Source: an uncultured Chitinophagaceae bacterium (lineage in GTDB: Bacteria > Bacteroidota > Bacteroidia > Chitinophagales > Chitinophagaceae). Taken from it: a stretch of 10,300 nt of DNA. Under the pieces are notes generated by a model. The model made no database searches. It was not told the origin of the DNA and saw nothing but the letters and a program-made list of their open reading frames with translations. How positions within the stretch are numbered: position 1 is the first letter of the stretch; each line of letters begins with the position of its first letter. A program made the translations under genes and the position numbers. The stretch lies in the NCBI GenBank assembly GCA_946885665.1, contig CAMPGT010000141.1, positions 1 through 10,300 on the forward strand. Direction: 5' to 3'. Of the stretch, positions 7,145 through 10,300 are shown in pieces.

Positions 7145-8179
7145 ATGAATTTCCCGAAATCCAACACGACACCTGAGGATCTCATAACACTTTTTGAAAG
7201 AACGCCCGATCTCGTATGCATAGCCGGAAAGGATGGTTATTTTAAAGATATCAACCCGGCAGTTCCGAAAACGCTGGGCTACACCCGTGAGGAACTTTTT
7301 GCACGGCGGATTTTTGATTTTGTTCATCCCGACGATCTTGAATTGTCGAAAAACCGCCGCGCCGACCTGTTTAAAGGAGAGGAACTGGTGAATTTTCAAA
7401 ACAGGTATATCTCGAAAACCGGGGACGTAGTGTGGCTCGAATGGACGTCTGTTTACCTGAGCGAGAAAGAGGTAGTGTTTGCCATCGCGAAAAATGTAAC
7501 GGCAAGAAAACAGATGGAACAGGAAGTGGAAGAAAAATATCGCAAGTTCCGTCAGCTCGCATTTCATTATAAGACGAACCTTGAAGAAGACCGGAAATAT
7601 GTTGCCGCAGAATTGCACGAAGACTTGGCACAGCTTGCGTCGGCAGTACGTATTGAAGTGGACTGGATTTCCAGTAATGTAAGCGATGTGCCGGAGAACA
7701 CAAAGAGCAGGATGAAACATGCACTGGTACTTGCCGACCTGCTGGTGGATACCATTCGCAGAATATCCTTTTCGATCAGTCCGGCCATGCTCGACGACCT
7801 TGGCCTCGACGCCGCACTCGAGTGGTACTGCAAAGAATTTTCTTTAATCAATGGTATTGACTGCACGTTTACCAGCGACTATGATGAATCGGCATTAAGC
7901 AGGGAGGTACGGCTCGATTTTTTCCGCATATGCCAGGAAGCGCTGGCGAACATCAAAGAGCAGCAGCACGCCAGCGAGGTGCACATCAACATTGTTCAGC
8001 AAAATAAAAAGGTCATCCTTTCCATCATCGATAACGGCACTGCATTTAATCCCGCGCAGCACGCGAAATCTACTGGGCTGCTGACGATGCGCGAACGCGC
8101 GGCAACCATCAATGCCAGTTTCGCCATCGAACACCGTCCCAATGAAGGCACGCGGGTTATTGTTGAACATTCGGTGTAA
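7145..8179 (+). CDS. Cytoplasmic PAS-domain sensor histidine kinase, HisKA_3 type
   Basis: Protein of 344 residues with no signal peptide or membrane segment, so it senses an internal signal. One PAS domain (about 17-121; TPDLVCIAGKDGYFKDINPAV ... FAIAKNVTARKQ) leads through a helical linker into a HisKA_3 domain. The phospho-acceptor is His158 in AAELHEDLAQ. The C-terminal HATPase has the N-box QEALAN (264-269), Asp296 in DNGTAF, MRERA (315-319) and a closing GTRVIVE. Two glycines usual in the nucleotide boxes are altered: DNGxGF is DNGTAF, and the G-x-G before LL is S-T-G. I chose ATG 7145 because it lies 8 bases after the metallohydrolase stop. An in-frame ATG at 7118 would add nine residues overlapping that gene and cannot be excluded. 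No response regulator is present. HisKA_3 kinases normally pair with LuxR/NarL-type regulators. Confidence 0.9.
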   Translation: MNFPKSNTTPEDLITLFERTPDLVCIAGKDGYFKDINPAVPKTLGYTREELFARRIFDFVHPDDLELSKNRRADLFKGEELVNFQNRYISKTGDVVWLEWTSVYLSEKEVVFAIAKNVTARKQMEQEVEEKYRKFRQLAFHYKTNLEEDRKYVAAELHEDLAQLASAVRIEVDWISSNVSDVPENTKSRMKHALVLADLLVDTIRRISFSISPAMLDDLGLDAALEWYCKEFSLINGIDCTFTSDYDESALSREVRLDFFRICQEALANIKEQQHASEVHINIVQQNKKVILSIIDNGTAFNPAQHAKSTGLLTMRERAATINASFAIEHRPNEGTRVIVEHSV

Positions 8180-8194
8180 CGAACGGGTTCAACA
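8161..8194. terminator. Hairpin across the kinase stop codon, possible bidirectional terminator
   Basis: TGTTGAAC (8161-8168) and GTTCAACA (8187-8194) form a perfect 8-base stem. Inside it TTCG (8170-8173) pairs with CGAA (8180-8183) to extend the structure, leaving a 6-base loop that contains the kinase stop codon. It stands at the end of two convergent genes, the kinase and the minus-strand dehydrogenase. Neither side has a T run, so factor-independent termination would be weak. Confidence 0.4.
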
Positions 8195-8220
8195 CGATTA
8201 AAGCTGATAAATGAATTTGA

Positions 8221-9390
8221 CTACCTGTCCATTCCGGGTTTCAGCACCACCTTTACACATTCGTCTTTTTTATGTTTGAACATGTCGTAGGCCTCCGATG
8301 CTTTACTTAAAGGAAGAACGTGCGTGATGATATCGTCGAGCACAACCTTTCCGCTGCGGACCATTTCAAAACACTCGTCGATGTACACGTGCGTTTGCGC
8401 CTGCCCGAACTGCATGGTAAGTCCCTTGTCGAATATGCGGTGAATGGGAAAATTATCAAAAGGGCTGGCGTACACGCCCACTACTGCAATGGTGCCGTTT
8501 CTGCGCACGCCTTTGGTGCATAATTCTATTACCTTGCTCGTGCCTTTTTCCGCATTGAGCACTGCCTTCGCTTTTTCAACAAAGCTCCTGCCTGCTTCCA
8601 TACCCACGGCATCAATTGCCACATCGGCGCCACGCCCGCTGGTCATGGAATAAATCTTTTCGATGAGATCGTCGTCGTTGGCATTTATCGTTTCCACATC
8701 ATTGACCGCCCTGGCTTTTTCAAGCCGGTAGTCGAGCGGATCCACGGCAATGACGAGTTTGGCCCCATGCAGCAGAGCCGCCTTTTGCGCCATTAAACCA
8801 ACTGGTCCGCTGCCGAAGATCACAACGCTGTCACCTTCTTTCACTTTTCCCCACTTGACGGCGCTCCAGCCTGTTGGAAAGATATCTGTAAGAAACAGCA
8901 CCTGTTCGTCTTCGAGTCCGTCGGGGATCACTTTGGGTCCAACGTTGGCCATCGGCACCCGCACATATTCTGCCTGCCCGCCGTTATAACCGCCGTACAG
9001 GTCGGTATAACCGAACATGCCGCCTCCTTTTCCTTTCAGCAGATCGCCCTCGGGGCCATAATGTTTGGGATTGGTATGCATGCAACTCGGATGGTATCCG
9101 TGCGAGCAGAAAAAGCAATGTCCGCAGGCGATGGTGAATGGCACTACCACGCGGTCGCCCTTTTTCACGTTTGTTACTCCCGAGCCGGCTTCTTCAACGA
9201 TGCCCATAAATTCATGACCCAGCACTTCGTCGTTGAGCTGTGGTACAAATCCATCATAAATATGCAGGTCGGAGCCGCATATGGCAGTCGAGGTTACCTT
9301 CAGGATAATATCATCCGGCTTTTCGATTTTCGGATCTTCTACATTGTCAACGCTGATGTCGCCGATCTTATGAAATACTGCTGCTTTCAT
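8221..9390 (-). CDS. Zinc-dependent alcohol/formaldehyde dehydrogenase (MDR family)
   Basis: Cytoplasmic NAD(P)-dependent medium-chain dehydrogenase of 389 residues, complete. The GroES-like domain carries the catalytic zinc ligands Cys38 (AICGSD) and His59-Glu60 (LGHEF). The structural zinc site has Cys89, 92, 95 and 103 in CGHCFFCSHGYHPSC. The nucleotide-binding motif is GSGPVG (193-198), followed by an acidic residue in IAVDPLDYR at the place that usually favours NAD. The insert after the structural zinc (GPEGDLLKGKGGGMFGY, about 112-128) and LTDIFPTGW (167-175) place it with the glutathione-independent formaldehyde dehydrogenase-like group rather than simple alcohol dehydrogenases. Substrate could be formaldehyde or another short aldehyde or alcohol; sequence alone does not settle it. 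It lies 100 bases downstream of the comA-like gene on the same strand, with a terminator-like site between them. No clear promoter is seen in that gap. Confidence 0.93.
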   Translation of the reverse strand: MKAAVFHKIGDISVDNVEDPKIEKPDDIILKVTSTAICGSDLHIYDGFVPQLNDEVLGHEFMGIVEEAGSGVTNVKKGDRVVVPFTIACGHCFFCSHGYHPSCMHTNPKHYGPEGDLLKGKGGGMFGYTDLYGGYNGGQAEYVRVPMANVGPKVIPDGLEDEQVLFLTDIFPTGWSAVKWGKVKEGDSVVIFGSGPVGLMAQKAALLHGAKLVIAVDPLDYRLEKARAVNDVETINANDDDLIEKIYSMTSGRGADVAIDAVGMEAGRSFVEKAKAVLNAEKGTSKVIELCTKGVRRNGTIAVVGVYASPFDNFPIHRIFDKGLTMQFGQAQTHVYIDECFEMVRSGKVVLDDIITHVLPLSKASEAYDMFKHKKDECVKVVLKPGMDR

Positions 9391-9402
9391 GTTTTCTGTT
9401 TA

Positions 9403-9427
9403 GGTTGAATCCTTCAAAAACTCAACC
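9403..9427. repeat. Small inverted repeats upstream of the dehydrogenase start
   Basis: GGTTGA (9403-9408) and TCAACC (9422-9427) form a 6-base dyad. An alternative hairpin TTGAA-TCC-TTCAA (9405-9417) is nested in it. They lie 13-37 bases upstream of the minus-strand dehydrogenase start and would be in its leader or promoter. The two pairings exclude each other. Function is unknown and chance is possible. Confidence 0.3.
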
Positions 9428-9462
9428 ATGGCAGGCCTTATCGCAGGCATTGATTATTGTAG

Positions 9463-9482
9463 AAAAAAAGTAGCAGCGCTGC
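9463..9482 (-). terminator. Probable intrinsic terminator after the comA-like gene
   Basis: Read on the minus strand, 8 bases after the stop codon at 9491, the perfect palindrome GCAGCGCTGC (9482 down to 9473) is followed three bases later by seven T residues (9469 down to 9463). The stem is short but GC-rich and the T run is the longest in this gap. It suggests that the dehydrogenase gene beyond it has its own promoter. Confidence 0.4.
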
Positions 9483-9490
9483 GCATCGTA

Positions 9491-10261
9491 TCAATCCTTG
9501 TCGAGGTAAAAATTAAAGCTGTCGCTCCGGAGGCCCACACGCATCGTTTCCAGGGCAATCACCTCGGGAGGATTGATGTTGCCGAGGTTGGCATTGCAGC
9601 CAAGAAGCCGGATGAAGTACAATTGCTGGTCCTTTTCAGGAGCCTCCCAAATCATTTTGTCGGCAGGAATGCTGGTCAGTATTTCTTCTACCAGGCCCTC
9701 GCGCACTTCGCCCGAATCGCGGTAAAGGCCTTCTGTTCCTGATTCTTTTGCTTCGGCAATGATATAGCTGGAGCCGGCTTCCAGCTCGTCTTTGATGAGT
9801 TTGATCCACTGGTAGGGCGGGGTGATGTGCTCCTTGTCCTTATCCTTCGAACCAATTTCACTGATCACCGTACCCACGCGGCTGAACTCGCGGATGTAGT
9901 TGCACTTCTGTTCGTGGGAGATGTTGATGGCGCCGTCGGACACCTCCAGGTAGCTGATGTTGAAATCGTCCATCAGTTTCCGGTAGTCCTTAAACTGGTT
10001 CCTGATCACAAACGCTTCAAACAGGATCCCGCCGAAATATACAGGCAGGTTGTAGGATTGATAAAGTTTGATTTTCTCCCTGATGGTGGGGGTGACGATG
10101 GCGGTGCCATAGGCCAGTTTCACCATGTCTATGTAGGGGGATGCGGCTGATAATAGATTTTCGGCGTGCGCGAGGCTCATCCCTTTGTCGCTGATGACGG
10201 TAACGCCGTTTTTTCGGGGCTGGGGTGTGCGGGCAGGAATATTATGGAGAGGGAAATTCAT
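9491..10261 (-). CDS. comA: ComA-like phosphosulfolactate synthase
   Basis: Cytoplasmic enzyme of 256 residues, the normal length for the ComA family (PF02679), which adds sulfite to phosphoenolpyruvate to give (2R)-phospho-3-sulfolactate. Family blocks appear in order along a TIM barrel: KNGVTVISDKGM (17-28), YIDMVKLAYGT (43-53), LPVYFGGILFEAF (72-84), ISYLEVSDGAINI (102-114), VISEIGSKD (132-140), YIIAEAKESG (166-175), MIWEAPEK (203-210) and GCNANLGNI (221-229). In methanogens this is the first step to coenzyme M, and in Bacillus a homologue makes spore sulfolactate. Neither product is expected in Bacteroidota, where a route to cysteate and sulfonolipids is a possible use (inference). No ComB phosphatase or sulfolactate dehydrogenase is in the window. 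The ATG at 10261 begins a short N-terminal lead before the conserved core and is preceded by an AT-rich leader without a Shine-Dalgarno site. Confidence 0.88.
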   Translation of the reverse strand: MNFPLHNIPARTPQPRKNGVTVISDKGMSLAHAENLLSAASPYIDMVKLAYGTAIVTPTIREKIKLYQSYNLPVYFGGILFEAFVIRNQFKDYRKLMDDFNISYLEVSDGAINISHEQKCNYIREFSRVGTVISEIGSKDKDKEHITPPYQWIKLIKDELEAGSSYIIAEAKESGTEGLYRDSGEVREGLVEEILTSIPADKMIWEAPEKDQQLYFIRLLGCNANLGNINPPEVIALETMRVGLRSDSFNFYLDKD

Positions 10262-10284
10262 ATCCGAATATTGAAGTTTATTGC

Positions 10285-10292
10285 CAAAGTGA
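10285..10292 (-). promoter_or_regulatory. Candidate -7 element for the comA-like gene
   Basis: On the minus strand TCACTTTG matches TAnnTTTG at five of six fixed positions and lies 23 bases upstream of the start codon, a usual distance. The -33 element would fall outside the window, so it cannot be checked here. Confidence 0.25.
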
Positions 10293-10300
10293 ATCGAAAA

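Noticed and set aside
8221..10261. One operon of the comA-like and dehydrogenase genes with a joint pathway
   Set aside because: The genes share a strand, but a terminator-like site with a seven-T run separates them, and no reaction linking sulfolactate to this dehydrogenase is apparent.

Overview
The window reads as ordinary chromosomal DNA of a Bacteroidota bacterium, probably a member of the Chitinophagaceae or a close relative. The reasons are the protein families, the lack of Shine-Dalgarno sites (A/T-rich stretches precede most starts), one promoter matching the Bacteroidota TAnnTTTG element, signal peptides cleaved at motifs such as FS-QE and IA-QE, and a mid-range GC content. The family-level placement is an inference, not a demonstrated identity.

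Layout, left to right. (1) The 3' part of a PQQ-dependent quinoprotein dehydrogenase with an inserted c-type cytochrome domain (3-2036, +) runs in from outside the window. (2) A small SRPBCC/AHSA1-type protein follows (2127-2567, +). (3) A hairpin-rich convergent gap of about 270 bases separates it from a four-helix membrane protein of the phage-holin-4 family (2839-3183, -). (4) A divergent gap of about 118 bases holds the best promoter of the window, for the membrane protein. (5) A tight three-gene block follows on the plus strand: a secreted GH51 alpha-L-arabinofuranosidase (3302-4810), a large secreted CehA/McbA-type PHP metallohydrolase (4815-7136, 4-base gap) and a soluble PAS histidine kinase of the HisKA_3 type (7145-8179, 8-base gap). 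(6) Two minus-strand genes close the window: a zinc-dependent alcohol/formaldehyde dehydrogenase (8221-9390) and a ComA-like phosphosulfolactate synthase (9491-10261), separated by a terminator-like site.

How they may work together. The three-gene block looks like one transcript coding for two exported hydrolases and a cytoplasmic sensor kinase. No SusC/SusD pair or response regulator is visible, so it is not a standard polysaccharide utilisation locus. The ComA homologue points to sulfonate formation (phosphoenolpyruvate plus sulfite), which in this phylum could feed sulfonolipids, although no partner gene is present here. The two redox enzymes have no visible link to each other.

I see no CRISPR array, tRNA, rRNA, insertion sequence, phage module or defence system. 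The features most worth checking are the glycosidase-metallohydrolase-kinase block, the altered nucleotide-binding boxes of the kinase, and the ComA homologue outside methanogens.
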